The notes under the pieces are model-generated. The model made no database searches. It was not told the DNA's origin and saw nothing but the letters and a program-made list of their open reading frames with translations. Positions 37,354-46,658 of a DNA stretch of 64,000 nt are shown in pieces. The stretch is from Leptospira jelokensis (lineage in GTDB: Bacteria; Spirochaetota; Leptospiria; Leptospirales; Leptospiraceae): NCBI RefSeq assembly GCF_004769635.1, contig NZ_RQGH01000026.1:434001-498000 (forward strand), read 5' to 3'. Numbering within the stretch: the first letter of the stretch is position 1; each line of letters opens with the position of its first letter. The translations under genes were made by a program, and so were the position numbers.

Positions 37354-38490
37354 GTGCGAAAACAAGAGAGAACGGTTCAGAAACTAGGTACAAATTTCCA
37401 TTGGGGAATTTTGTTAGTTTTGCTATCATCTTTAAATTTTTCTGCAATCCAATCGATTCGTTCGCAAAGTACATCTAACAAACGCTATGTTTTTATCTTA
37501 GATGCCAGTGGGTCCATGACCGAAAAATGGGATGGCAAAACCAGAATGGCTGTGGCAAAAGAAAAACTCATACAGGTATTAGGTGGTCTTCCAAAAGATG
37601 CCAGTGTTGGTCTTGTTGCTTATGGCAATCGGATCGCTGGTTGCCAATCGGCAAGGCTCTACCATCCCATCCAAAGGGGAGGTGCTTCTATCGTGAGCCA
37701 AAAACTGACAAACTTAGTGCCAGCCGGTTCCACACCCATTGCCCAAACCTTGGAGGTGGTGGGGGAATACCTTTTGAATGACCAAGTGGAAACTGAAATT
37801 ATCTTCATCTCCGATGGAGTCGAAAGTTGTGAGGGGGATCCCAAATCAGTATTATACAACTTGCGGCAATCAGGAAAAAAATTTCGCCTCCAGATCTTAG
37901 GCATAGACATTGATCCAAAAGGAGAAGAAGACCTAAAACGACTTTCCATATTAGGAGATGGGAATTATTTTCCGTTGAAAGCCCCAGGTGACTATGACAA
38001 GTCGTTCCAAAAGATTTTTTCCCATTTGCAAACAAAAGAAGACATCCATTCCGAAACCGTGAGTGTTCCCATTCCACCCATCGTGCCCTCACCCCAACGA
38101 AATGGAGCAAATGCGGGTAATATCCAAATTGTCAATGTCCTGCCCTATGAAGAAGGATCAGAAAATGGCTATATCTTAAATTATGAATATTCTGCCAACC
38201 TTCCCACAGACTATATGATCCAATTGTATCTCTATCCTGCAGAAGAAAAACACCGTAGTTTCCCCATTCCCCCTCAGAGAGAACGAAGGATGGGTGATTT
38301 GGTGGGGCATCGCATTGAATTGAAACGCGGAAAAGAGGGAAAAGGTAGGTTCGTCATCCCCTTCCCTCCTGGGAAACGAATGAAGTCGTCTGTTGAACTT
38401 TGGGATATGACAGGGATTCCGAAAATTATTGCCCTTTCCGAAGAAAAACCCATTCACGATAAAACCAATTCCGACCGAAGTGAAAGGTAA
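37354..38490 (+). CDS. Secreted von Willebrand factor A domain protein
   Basis: 378 residues starting with GTG at 37354; no good ribosome site, but an AGGGGA follows the upstream stop. A signal peptide (about 15-38) precedes a VWA domain (46-230) with an intact metal-binding DASGSM (50-55), a T near SAGSTP-like PAGSTPIAQTL (about 126) and SDGVESC (about 150). A second beta-rich region follows. Periplasmic or surface adhesion/scaffold role likely. Overlaps the TPR gene by one base (TAATG). Confidence 0.82.
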   Translation: MRKQERTVQKLGTNFHWGILLVLLSSLNFSAIQSIRSQSTSNKRYVFILDASGSMTEKWDGKTRMAVAKEKLIQVLGGLPKDASVGLVAYGNRIAGCQSARLYHPIQRGGASIVSQKLTNLVPAGSTPIAQTLEVVGEYLLNDQVETEIIFISDGVESCEGDPKSVLYNLRQSGKKFRLQILGIDIDPKGEEDLKRLSILGDGNYFPLKAPGDYDKSFQKIFSHLQTKEDIHSETVSVPIPPIVPSPQRNGANAGNIQIVNVLPYEEGSENGYILNYEYSANLPTDYMIQLYLYPAEEKHRSFPIPPQRERRMGDLVGHRIELKRGKEGKGRFVIPFPPGKRMKSSVELWDMTGIPKIIALSEEKPIHDKTNSDRSER

Positions 38491-39017
38491 TGAGACAGAA
38501 TTCTAAATTATGGCGAGGTTCGATCCAGACTTTCGTACTGACGATTTTGATTTTAGGATCCTTTTTTTCCATATCAGCCCTCGGCAATACCCAAGCGGTG
38601 TTTGCGAAGGAAAGGGACAGACAAGGGGAACTTCTCTCCCAAAAAGCAAAAGAATTTTTAGAAGACCGAAACCATTACCAATCCGTTGAGACCTGCAAAA
38701 GTTTTTTAATCCTCTACCCAGGGCATCCCAAAACTAGAGAAGTTCGGAAAATCTTAAGTGCCAATTACCGGATGACCGGTGATATTTTGGCACTCGCAGA
38801 AAACGAACTGAAACTCTACAAAGAATTTCCCAATACCGAAGAAGGCCTTGAATCGTACTTAATTTCTGGAAAAGCTTATGTAAGAATGGGCCGAGAAGAC
38901 AAGGCTTATCAGATTTTTCAGGACATTATTAAAAATACGTATTCAAGTAAAATTGCACAAGAAGCAGAATTAGAACTGACTCAGATGGAAATTTTGGGAG
39001 AGAGTAAAAATAAGTAA
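38490..39017 (+). CDS. Periplasmic TPR protein (BamD/YbgF-like)
   Basis: 175 residues: signal peptide (about 10-35) and three or four TPR units (about 50-165; CKSFLILYPGHPKTREVRKIL, then LKLYKEFPNTEEGLESYL and AYQIFQDIIKNTYSS). The arrangement resembles tetratricopeptide outer-membrane assembly or cell-division coordinator proteins, without enough detail to choose one. Coupled to the VWA protein. Confidence 0.72.
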   Translation: MRQNSKLWRGSIQTFVLTILILGSFFSISALGNTQAVFAKERDRQGELLSQKAKEFLEDRNHYQSVETCKSFLILYPGHPKTREVRKILSANYRMTGDILALAENELKLYKEFPNTEEGLESYLISGKAYVRMGREDKAYQIFQDIIKNTYSSKIAQEAELELTQMEILGESKNK

Positions 39018-39095
39018 TTTTTACGAAAATATTGCCCTAGGGATCTCCGATAATAAACTAGGCACGTTGAGCAAAAAGGGTCCAGAGATTTAAGA

Positions 39096-40307
39096 ATGTC
39101 GTTTTTTCAAATGGTTACTTTCCCAGCGAACTCCTACATCATTGTGGAGGGGAAAAAGGATGCGAACAATTTCTATATCATCCGTGAGGGGAAGGTACGT
39201 GTCACCCGTGAGACAGCTGTAGTCGGTGAGGATCCCAATCAAGTATTAGGACCTGGTGACTTTTTTGGTGTGGTTGCTGCTATGAGCCAACACCCTCAAA
39301 TTGAATCTGCCACCTCCCTTACCAATGTATCGTTAATCTCTGTTAGTTACGACCAATTTGGAACCCTCATCCAAAAGTCAACAGCAGTTGCCATGAATAT
39401 CATTCGTTTCTTCTCGATGAAGTTACGACAATTTGATACCACAATCACACGATTATCCTTTCGGAATGCGGTGGAAGAAGATCCAAACGAACTCTTTAAG
39501 ATTGGTGAATACTACTTCCAACAACAAAACACGTCTCATGCAACGTTTGCCTACCAAAGTTATTTAAAACATTTACCAAATGGCCAATTTGTTCCGCAGG
39601 CAAAACTGCGTTTGCAAACGATCAACCAACCATTCCAATCGGCTCCCATTGATTACACCAAGTTCAATCGAAATTACAAAGACAATGAGATGATCTTTTG
39701 TGAACACGAACCAGGTAAGGAACTTTTTATTTTACAAAGTGGAAAGGTAAAAATTTCTAAAATCGTAAACCAAAACGAAGTGATGCTCGCAGTCCTCCAA
39801 GCAGGCGACATTTTTGGAGAGATGGCCATCCTTGATAACAAACCTCGTTCTGCTTCAGCAGTGGCGGCAGGTGATGTGGAACTCCTTGCCATCAACAAAG
39901 CAAACTTTGAGGGGATGGTGAAAGCCCAACCCCAACTGGCCACTCGTCTCATCACACTTTTATCCGAGAGGATTTGGATTGCTTACAAACAATTGGCAAA
40001 CCTTCTTTTGAAAGACCCACAAGGTCGTATCGTTGATACACTGATGACCTTGGCCGAAAAAAATCGAATCAAAGTTGCACCAAAACAAGCTTACAATTTT
40101 GAAATTGGAACCAAGGACTTACTGAAAATGGTTGGTCTCACCGATCCAAAAGACGAACTAATCATTTCCGATATCATGAAAAATAATAAATTTATTCGAA
40201 TGGACATGGGAAAAATTGTTTGTTCCGACATGGCAGAGTTAGAAAAACTCGTCCAATTCTATCATAAAAAGGCTAATATGGAGAATAAGCTCAAGAAGTT
40301 GAAATAA
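39096..40307 (+). CDS. Double cyclic-nucleotide-binding protein with CRP-like C terminus
   Basis: 403 residues. Two cNMP-binding beta barrels: about 8-120 (EGKKDANNFYIIREGKVRV, LGPGDFFGVVAAM) and about 190-300 (FILQSGKVKISKI, AGDIFGEMAILDNKPRSASAVA). The second has the phosphate-cassette pattern GEMAIL...PRSASA expected of a real cAMP binder; the first is degenerate. A winged-helix-like region (about 305-375) resembles the CRP/FNR DNA-binding end. Probably a cAMP-dependent regulator. It lies immediately before the STAS protein and adenylate cyclase genes. Confidence 0.85.
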   Translation: MSFFQMVTFPANSYIIVEGKKDANNFYIIREGKVRVTRETAVVGEDPNQVLGPGDFFGVVAAMSQHPQIESATSLTNVSLISVSYDQFGTLIQKSTAVAMNIIRFFSMKLRQFDTTITRLSFRNAVEEDPNELFKIGEYYFQQQNTSHATFAYQSYLKHLPNGQFVPQAKLRLQTINQPFQSAPIDYTKFNRNYKDNEMIFCEHEPGKELFILQSGKVKISKIVNQNEVMLAVLQAGDIFGEMAILDNKPRSASAVAAGDVELLAINKANFEGMVKAQPQLATRLITLLSERIWIAYKQLANLLLKDPQGRIVDTLMTLAEKNRIKVAPKQAYNFEIGTKDLLKMVGLTDPKDELIISDIMKNNKFIRMDMGKIVCSDMAELEKLVQFYHKKANMENKLKKLK

Positions 40308-40355
40308 CTACTTGCCAACTTTTTTCTCCTGACTAATGTTAGAGGCCAAAGAAAT

Positions 40356-40661
40356 ATGAGTGATAAGATACTAGTTGAAGAAAAAGGAAACACGATCCGC
40401 GTTCGTTTTATGGACCAAATCCTAGATGGAAACGCGCCAGAGTTACGTGAAATCCTCGCTGAAATATTGGAAAAAAATGTCCAAGAGATCTATTTGGATT
40501 TGGAAAAGGTTGTGATCGTGAGTTCCCTTGGGATCTCTCGTTTGCTTTCGTTTAAAAACAAAGCGGATGAAAAGAAAATGACCGTAAAGATTGTCAACAT
40601 CCAAGACAAACTCAAAGAAACTCTAAAAAAATTGATGTTAGACCAATTTTTTGGAATCTAA
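40356..40661 (+). CDS. STAS domain anti-sigma factor antagonist
   Basis: 101 residues, a single STAS domain. The phosphoacceptor region reads VVIVSSLGISRLLSFKNKA (about 51-69), matching SpoIIAA-type antagonists that are regulated by serine phosphorylation. Works in partner switching with an anti-sigma kinase elsewhere. Weakly spaced from its neighbours (48 bases from the cNMP gene). Confidence 0.88.
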   Translation: MSDKILVEEKGNTIRVRFMDQILDGNAPELREILAEILEKNVQEIYLDLEKVVIVSSLGISRLLSFKNKADEKKMTVKIVNIQDKLKETLKKLMLDQFFGI

Positions 40662-40751
40662 CCCAAGGTTTTAACGTTTCCATTTGCTTTTGATTCCCCG
40701 TTTGTGATGGCAAACCAACCCTTAGGTTTGTGAATCCACAATGGGGAAATT

Positions 40752-40769
40752 GATTCCCAAAAGGGAATC
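40752..40769. repeat. Perfect inverted repeat upstream of the adenylate cyclase gene
   Basis: GATTCCC-AAAA-GGGAATC forms a 7-bp stem with a 4-base loop. There is no T run after it, so it is more likely a protein-binding site or an RNA hairpin in the cyclase leader than a standard terminator of the STAS gene. Confidence 0.5.
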
Positions 40770-40803
40770 CCCTCTCCTCACAATTTGAATTGCAATTCCC
40801 AAC

Positions 40804-40825
40804 AAAGAAGATTTCTTTCTTCTTT
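40804..40825 (+). promoter_or_regulatory. RNA hairpin abutting the cyclase start codon
   Basis: AAAGAAGA (40804-40811) and TCTTCTTT (40818-40825) are perfectly complementary around a TTTCTT loop, and the second arm ends at the base before the ATG at 40826. The AAGAAG purine tract, the only candidate ribosome site, is inside the stem, so the hairpin could limit translation of the cyclase. Confidence 0.5.
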
Positions 40826-42166
40826 ATGCCAAAACGCATCGATAAACTTCTCAATCGGATACAACTTCTACATCTCACCAAAGGATTGAGTGATGAAAAT
40901 GCACGCGCATTGCGAGTGAATGCAAGCTTTCAATTCATTATGTTTATGTTACCCACGATTCTTTTGCCTGTTATCTTTTTTACTGAGCCAGAAGAAACAC
41001 ATGTCACATCATTTATATCCTATCTGTTACTAATTTTTCCTTTGGGATATTCTCGTTATTTGTTATATAAGGGGAGTTATGCGGTCAGTGCGTTTTTTGC
41101 TCTCTTAGCTAGCAATTTCCATATTGGAGCCCTTACCTATTTCCAAGCAGACGACCCTGCTCCCCTTGGCTTTTTATTGTTTTCAATCATTCCTTTTTTG
41201 ATGTTACCAAGAAAAAACATGGTCCTTCGCTGGTTTTTTGTTAGTTTATCTTCGATTTTATTTTTGGTTTCTCAATTTTATTACCGAGTGATGGGTGGAG
41301 AAGGATTGTACGGCCCTCCAAAATGGATCGTTCCTGCAGACTATCTAATGCCTCCACTCATACTTGTGCTTATATTTTTCATCATCCTAATCAATCAATT
41401 TGTCAAAGCTGTGAACCGTGCAGAGGACAAACTCAATGCAGAACACCAAAAGTCAGAGAGTTTATTGTTAAATATTTTACCAATAGAAGTTGCGAGAGAA
41501 TTGAAACAAAATGGAGTCAGTAAACCCAAACACTTTCCTTCAGCAACTGTATGTTTTACCGACTTTGAAGGGTTTACCAAAATTGCAGAAACAATGACTC
41601 CTGGAGAACTTGTGGATGAATTGGATCGTTGTTTTTCCTATTTTGATAGCCTTATGGAGCGACACAATTTAGAAAAATTGAAAACCATCGGTGATAGTTA
41701 TATGTTTGTGGGTGGCATTCCCAAATCCAACAAAACGCATGCGGTGGATTCCGTACTCGCAGCTCTTGAAATCCAAGCCTTTATGAACCAAATGAAAGAA
41801 ATCAAAGAAGGACAAGGCCTACCGTATTGGCAACTAAGGCTTGGGATCCATTCGGGAGAGTTAATTGCAGGTGTGATTGGTGATAAAAAATTTGCGTATG
41901 ATGTTTGGAGTGATACAGTCAATACTGCAAGTCGTTGTGAATCATCAGGGGAAACGGGAAAAATCAATATTTCATCGAATACTTATGAACTTGTAAAAGA
42001 TTTTTTCCATTGTGAATATAGAGGTGAGGTTTCAGCCAAACACAAAGGGAAAATCAAAATGTATTTTGTGGAAGGACTCCTTCCCGGATTACACCGAGAA
42101 GGACATCCAAAGGTTCCCAACCAAGAGTTTGTGAATCGTTACAAAGCCCTCAGTGGTTCGGCTTAA
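40826..42166 (+). CDS. Membrane class III adenylate cyclase
   Basis: 446 residues from the ATG at 40826 (a TTG twelve codons upstream is less likely). About six membrane helices (35-205) form an MHYT/7TM-like sensor region, then a short coiled coil leads to the cyclase domain (about 240-420). Metal-binding Asp residues sit in [14 protein letters not shown] and [13 protein letters not shown] Lys in LEKLKTIGD and Asp in [14 protein letters not shown] are the pair that selects ATP over GTP, so cAMP is the likely product. Its 3' end overlaps convergent gmd by four bases. Confidence 0.9.
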   Translation: MPKRIDKLLNRIQLLHLTKGLSDENARALRVNASFQFIMFMLPTILLPVIFFTEPEETHVTSFISYLLLIFPLGYSRYLLYKGSYAVSAFFALLASNFHIGALTYFQADDPAPLGFLLFSIIPFLMLPRKNMVLRWFFVSLSSILFLVSQFYYRVMGGEGLYGPPKWIVPADYLMPPLILVLIFFIILINQFVKAVNRAEDKLNAEHQKSESLLLNILPIEVARELKQNGVSKPKHFPSATVCFTDFEGFTKIAETMTPGELVDELDRCFSYFDSLMERHNLEKLKTIGDSYMFVGGIPKSNKTHAVDSVLAALEIQAFMNQMKEIKEGQGLPYWQLRLGIHSGELIAGVIGDKKFAYDVWSDTVNTASRCESSGETGKINISSNTYELVKDFFHCEYRGEVSAKHKGKIKMYFVEGLLPGLHREGHPKVPNQEFVNRYKALSGSA

Positions 42167-43179
42167 AACCCTTGGGCTTTTAAATCAGCTTCCATCATAA
42201 TTTTGACTAGTTCTTTGAACTTCACTTTTGGTTCCCAACCTAACTGACGTTTTGCTTTTTCAGGATTTCCGATGAGAAGTTCTACTTCTGTTGGTCTATA
42301 GTATTTTGGGTCAATTTTCACAAGGACTTGGCCGGTTTTTTTGTCCTTACCAATTTCATTGTCTTCTTTGCCTTCCCAAACCACTTCATAACCAGCGATT
42401 TTATAAGACTCTTCAATGAACTCACGGACAGTATGAGTTTCATTGGTTGCCACTACATAATCATCTGGTTGGTCTTTTTGTAACATCATCCACATCATCT
42501 CAACATAGTCGGGAGCATATCCCCAATCTCGTTTTGAATCTATGTTTCCCATTGTGATAAAAGGAAGTTTACCCGCTTTGACTGCGGAAACACCAAGTGT
42601 GATCTTACGAGTCACAAAGGTTTCACCACGTCTTGGCGATTCATGGTTGAACAAAATTCCATTGGATGCGTGCAAATTGTACGCTTCTCGGTAGTTCACA
42701 ACCGCCCAATAGGCATAGAGTTTTGCAACGGCATAGGGCGAACGTGGGTAAAACGGAGTTTTTTCTGTTTGTGGTACTTCTTGTACAAGGCCGTACAATT
42801 CTGAAGTGGAAGCTTGGTAAAACCTTGAGTTAATGCCTGTTTGTTTGATGGCATCCAAAATTCGTAAGGTTCCTACCGCATCCACCTCAGCCGTATATTC
42901 AGGGACCTCAAAGGAAACCTGAACATGGGACTGAGCTGCAAGGTTGTAAATTTCGGAGGGTTGGATTTTTTCTAAAATGCGGTTGAGGTTGGAGGAATCC
43001 GTTAAATCTCCATAGTGTAAAAAGAGTTTTGGATTTCCGTGTAAGTGTTCAATCCGATTGCGGTTGAATAAACTCGTCCTACGAACGATACCATGGACTT
43101 CATATCCTTTTTGGAGGAGGAGTTCTGCTAAGTAGGAACCATCTTGGCCTGTGATCCCCGTAATGAGTGCTTTTTTCAT
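42163..43179 (-). CDS. gmd: GDP-mannose 4,6-dehydratase
   Basis: 338 residues, extended SDR fold. NADP-binding [16 protein letters not shown] (about 8-23), the Tyr-x3-Lys catalytic pair in PYAVAKLY (about 151-158), and the [14 protein letters not shown] segment (about 180) are characteristic of Gmd. Makes GDP-4-keto-6-deoxymannose, the precursor of GDP-fucose, GDP-rhamnose or GDP-perosamine for LPS. No partner epimerase or reductase is adjacent. Confidence 0.95.
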   Translation of the reverse strand: MKKALITGITGQDGSYLAELLLQKGYEVHGIVRRTSLFNRNRIEHLHGNPKLFLHYGDLTDSSNLNRILEKIQPSEIYNLAAQSHVQVSFEVPEYTAEVDAVGTLRILDAIKQTGINSRFYQASTSELYGLVQEVPQTEKTPFYPRSPYAVAKLYAYWAVVNYREAYNLHASNGILFNHESPRRGETFVTRKITLGVSAVKAGKLPFITMGNIDSKRDWGYAPDYVEMMWMMLQKDQPDDYVVATNETHTVREFIEESYKIAGYEVVWEGKEDNEIGKDKKTGQVLVKIDPKYYRPTEVELLIGNPEKAKRQLGWEPKVKFKELVKIMMEADLKAQGF

Positions 43180-43324
43180 AGATCAGAGAACAGTTTTTCA
43201 AGAATCTTTCGAATGAAAAGGAAAAATGCATCCCTTGGATGAATAATCCTGAATTTCCCACCGAAATCCCTTTGCCTTTTCCCGATTCCTCAACAGTTTG
43301 GCAATTATTACAATTATTGCAAAC

Positions 43325-44683
43325 ATGTTACAACGTAAGCCTACCCTATCGTTTCCCCTGACCCTGGCTTTTGCCCTGATCGTTTTCACATTTCCCGCCA
43401 TTTCCCAAGAGAAACCCGAGGGGGCCAAAGACCAAACACCCCAATTGGGAGAAGAGAAAAAAGAAACTCCCACTCCTCCTTCAGGAAAAGAGCCAGATAA
43501 TACAAATCGATCCCAATCCCAGGCCAATGCGGGAACGATTGCAGCTCCAACGGAAAACAAGTCCAATTGGGAAACAGGTCTTGGCAAAGGGATTCGAGCT
43601 ACTTCAAATGATGGCAAACACAACATCCAACTCCGGTTCCGTTCCCAAATGCAAGGGAACCAAACCTTCCAATTGGACCCCTCCCAAGACACAACCAACT
43701 TCCTTGTTAGGCGGACAAGGCTTGCTTTACGTGCGGGACTTTTCAATGATACATGGCTTGTGAACCTACAATTGGGTTTTGCTGAGCGAGATATGGAGAG
43801 CCAAAGGAGGAATACCCTACGGGATGCCAATATCATCTACAACCAATACCGCGATGTAAAGGTTGCCTTTGGACAAATGAAAGTGCCTTTTAGCAGGCAA
43901 CGTTGGAACTCATCCAGTGCCTTACAAACTGTGGACAGGTCATCTGTAAACTCGGAATTCAATTTAGACCGTGATGTGGGAGCCTATCTATTTTCAGAAG
44001 ACCTATTTGGCAACAAACGAATGTTTGCTTATTATTTGGGAGTATTTGGTGGACAAGGCCGTAACCGAGTGGAAAGGCAAACTCCAGGTGTCTTAACTGT
44101 AGCACGTTTTATCTTTTCTCCTTTTGGTGGCATGTCAAAGTCGGGCTCGGATAACGATTGGTTGTCTGAAGTTGATTTTGCAAGATACAAAGAACCAAAA
44201 ATATCCTTTGGAGTTTCTGGTGCTTATAACAAAAACTCAGATCGTTCCTTGAGTACACATGGTACGGAATATAGTTTTGCAAAATTTAACTATAGCCATG
44301 CGGCCGGTGATATCTATTTCAAATGGATGGGATTTTCCTTCCAATACGAATGGTTGTGGCGAAGAGCCAATACGGCATATGTAGAAAGGACCGTTAGTTC
44401 TGCATTATCCAGAGAGTATTCCAGAAGTGGACAAGGCCATTTTGTGCAACTTGGGTATCTTTTCACAAGCCAATATGAATTGGTATTTCGATTTGGAGAG
44501 TTTCGTCCGTTAGGAGAAACCGATCCCACAATGAAATACTCTCGAGAAGTGGGAGGAGCCTTATCCTATTATTTTGCCGAGCATAACCTCAAATGGCAAA
44601 CTGACTATTTTTATTATACCGGAACTCCTACTGCAGCCGAAGGGGATCATGTTGTCCGAACTCAAATACAGGTATTTTATTAA
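43325..44683 (+). CDS. OprO/OprP-like outer membrane porin
   Basis: 452 residues from the ATG at 43325 (a TTG nine codons earlier opens the frame but would precede the signal peptide). Signal peptide ends PAISQ; a Pro/Glu-rich linker (26-75) is followed by a beta barrel (about 90-452) with alternating aromatic/polar strands, a conserved FLVRRTRLALRAG block (about 128-140) and an aromatic C terminus ending QVFY. Family: phosphate-selective porins O and P. Substrate may be phosphate or another anion. Confidence 0.87.
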   Translation: MLQRKPTLSFPLTLAFALIVFTFPAISQEKPEGAKDQTPQLGEEKKETPTPPSGKEPDNTNRSQSQANAGTIAAPTENKSNWETGLGKGIRATSNDGKHNIQLRFRSQMQGNQTFQLDPSQDTTNFLVRRTRLALRAGLFNDTWLVNLQLGFAERDMESQRRNTLRDANIIYNQYRDVKVAFGQMKVPFSRQRWNSSSALQTVDRSSVNSEFNLDRDVGAYLFSEDLFGNKRMFAYYLGVFGGQGRNRVERQTPGVLTVARFIFSPFGGMSKSGSDNDWLSEVDFARYKEPKISFGVSGAYNKNSDRSLSTHGTEYSFAKFNYSHAAGDIYFKWMGFSFQYEWLWRRANTAYVERTVSSALSREYSRSGQGHFVQLGYLFTSQYELVFRFGEFRPLGETDPTMKYSREVGGALSYYFAEHNLKWQTDYFYYTGTPTAAEGDHVVRTQIQVFY

Positions 44684-44684
44684 T

Positions 44685-45209
44685 ATGAAACGATTGATTC
44701 TTTTTTCCTCATTATTCTTTCTCATCACCAATCTCTTCCATTGCCAAGCACAACGAGAAGATAAAATCAAAGAAACACAAAACCAATGTTTGCAAACGAT
44801 GTATGTAGCGAGTTTGAATGCGGGTCGCACTGGTTTTAGTGGGAGTTTCCAATTTTTAGGATCTTGTTCCGGATCCTCTAATTATAGTCCATCTTGTATC
44901 GAATCCTATGCAGTTACGCGAGAAGAACTTACCTGTCTTCCAGGGTATACAAAATCCAGTGCCAAATGTTCGACACAAAACCTAGTCGGTGTTTGTCGAT
45001 ACCAACCCAATGGTGATACCACAAAAGTAAATACAATAGTCTATGTAAAACCCAATGATACCAAAGAGTTTGCCATGACAGACTGCCAAAACATAGCGGC
45101 CGGTTCCATTTTCACTGAAACATATTTTAATCCAACAGACCGAACTACATCCTTGGATACCATTCTAACCAATGGATATCTCTGTGTCGACCGGGCACAA
45201 AAGAATTAA
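44685..45209 (+). CDS. Cysteine-rich hypothetical lipoprotein
   Basis: 174 residues. Begins two bases after the porin stop. Signal ends LFHC (residue 17). The mature part holds about ten cysteines, several close together (QFLGSCSG, SPSCIES, LTCLPG, AKCST, VCRYQ), suggesting a disulphide-stabilised fold. I do not recognise the family. Co-transcription with the porin suggests a surface or periplasmic accessory. Confidence 0.75.
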   Translation: MKRLILFSSLFFLITNLFHCQAQREDKIKETQNQCLQTMYVASLNAGRTGFSGSFQFLGSCSGSSNYSPSCIESYAVTREELTCLPGYTKSSAKCSTQNLVGVCRYQPNGDTTKVNTIVYVKPNDTKEFAMTDCQNIAAGSIFTETYFNPTDRTTSLDTILTNGYLCVDRAQKN

Positions 45210-45220
45210 AGAACAAACCT

Positions 45221-45267
45221 ATGGAAACGGGAAGAATATGGCATTCTTTCACGTTTTCCATTTTTTT
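45221..45267 (+). terminator. Rho-independent terminator after porin-lipoprotein operon
   Basis: A long hairpin: an arm beginning ATGGAAACGGGAAGAAT (from 45221) pairs with one beginning ATTCTTTCACG and ending TTTTCCAT (to 45261), with two mismatches and a short ATGGC loop, followed by a T-rich tract to 45267. Position 12 bases after the stop fits an intrinsic terminator. Confidence 0.78.
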
Positions 45268-45353
45268 ATTTCATTAAGTCAATTGTAGATTTTTGCTGCA
45301 ACCTATACTTGATTGATAATAGAATCCAAACATTTGCCTTTTCGCATAACCAC

Positions 45354-46649
45354 TTATAACAATCCTTCGATGACCTTTGCTTTTTTAGTGGTGAGTAAAA
45401 AAGGCCGACCAAAGGAATTGATGATTTCTCCATCGGGGTCCACACCACTTGCCTTGTAAATCGTAGCAACAAGGTCCCGAACATGCACCGCTTCATTTGG
45501 TTTTGTTGCCTTGGCTCCTAGTTCGTCTGTTTCACCCCAAACAAATCCCTTTTGGAAAGGACCTCCCCCAATGAGTGTGGACCAAACTTTGGGATGGTGG
45601 TCACGGCCATCACGAGAACCAACATCAGGTGTCCTTCCAAATTCACTGGTTAGAACAAATAACGTTTGTTTAATGAGACCAGATTGGTTTAAGTCTTCTA
45701 AAAGAGCTGCAATGCCCATATCCGTTTCTTTCATAATCTTTGTGATTTGTGCTTTGTTGCCTGTGTGAGTGTCCCAACCCCCAATCGAGATATGAATGAA
45801 AGGTACTTCTTGTTTGGCGAGGCGTTTGGCAAGTAACATAGCTTTACCCTGCCAAGTAGTGCCATATCGGGCTCTTGTTTTTTCATCTTCCAAACTGATC
45901 CGAAAACTATCGATGTCTTTTGAATTCCGAAATTCTTCGGCAGCGGTTAACATTTTTTTCCAATGCATTGCTTCCTTGGTTGGAAATGATTTGGAAAATT
46001 CATCGTTCATAAACGAAACCAAATCCTTTCTTCGGAGGATTCGTTCTTCTGAAAACTTACCATGGGATGGATTTAAATGTTGGATGGGTTCATCCACATT
46101 GCCCACATGATAACCCGAATAATTGATTCCTAAAAATCCAGAATTTCCATTTTTACCACCACGACCACCAATTGTCACATAACTTGGAAAATACGATGTT
46201 TTGGCTTTGGATTTTTTCGCATAAGCGATGACGGATCCAAAATGAGGGATGTCAGGAAACCCCATGGCTTCCGTCATTCGATACCCAGTTCCCAGTAACA
46301 TCTGCGCAAACCCATGGTCACCTTCTTCACTCCAAGTGGATCGAATGATCCCAATCGAATGCAGTTGTTTGGCGGTAAGTGAAAAAGGTTCGAGAACGGA
46401 AAGCCCAGAAATACCCGAGCTCACTTTAGAAAAGGCACTATTGGGTTTTGGATCCAGTGTGTCCACATGGCTCATCCCTCCCATCATTTCGATGAAAATG
46501 AGAGACTTCACTTTGGATGGAAGGGAAATGGATTCTTGTTCCTTTTCATCTTCCTCTGCGCGAAGGGTAATAAAAGGATTTTGGGAAAATAAAAACGATC
46601 CCATTCCAAGGCTTAACATTGATTTTTGTAAAAATTCTTTGCGGTGCAT
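45354..46649 (-). CDS. DUF1501 domain protein
   Basis: 431 residues with an N-terminal Tat-like signal lacking the second Arg (HRKEFLQKSMLSLGMG). The fold is alkaline-phosphatase-like: GGMSHVDTLDPKPN (about 53), GGWDTHTGN (about 290), TSEFGRTPDVGSRDGRDHHP (about 333). DUF1501 genes are usually paired with DUF1549/DUF1553 genes, as here, and occur mostly in planctomycetes and relatives. Possible periplasmic sulfatase-like role; unproven. Confidence 0.85.
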   Translation of the reverse strand: MHRKEFLQKSMLSLGMGSFLFSQNPFITLRAEEDEKEQESISLPSKVKSLIFIEMMGGMSHVDTLDPKPNSAFSKVSSGISGLSVLEPFSLTAKQLHSIGIIRSTWSEEGDHGFAQMLLGTGYRMTEAMGFPDIPHFGSVIAYAKKSKAKTSYFPSYVTIGGRGGKNGNSGFLGINYSGYHVGNVDEPIQHLNPSHGKFSEERILRRKDLVSFMNDEFSKSFPTKEAMHWKKMLTAAEEFRNSKDIDSFRISLEDEKTRARYGTTWQGKAMLLAKRLAKQEVPFIHISIGGWDTHTGNKAQITKIMKETDMGIAALLEDLNQSGLIKQTLFVLTSEFGRTPDVGSRDGRDHHPKVWSTLIGGGPFQKGFVWGETDELGAKATKPNEAVHVRDLVATIYKASGVDPDGEIINSFGRPFLLTTKKAKVIEGLL

Positions 46650-46658
46650 GATGATTCC

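Noticed and set aside
40790..40825. TTG start extending the adenylate cyclase by twelve codons
   Set aside because: No ribosome site; the hairpin and ATG at 40826 fit better.
43298..43324. TTG start extending the porin by nine codons
   Set aside because: The extra residues would precede a normal signal peptide, and the ATG at 43325 begins it cleanly.
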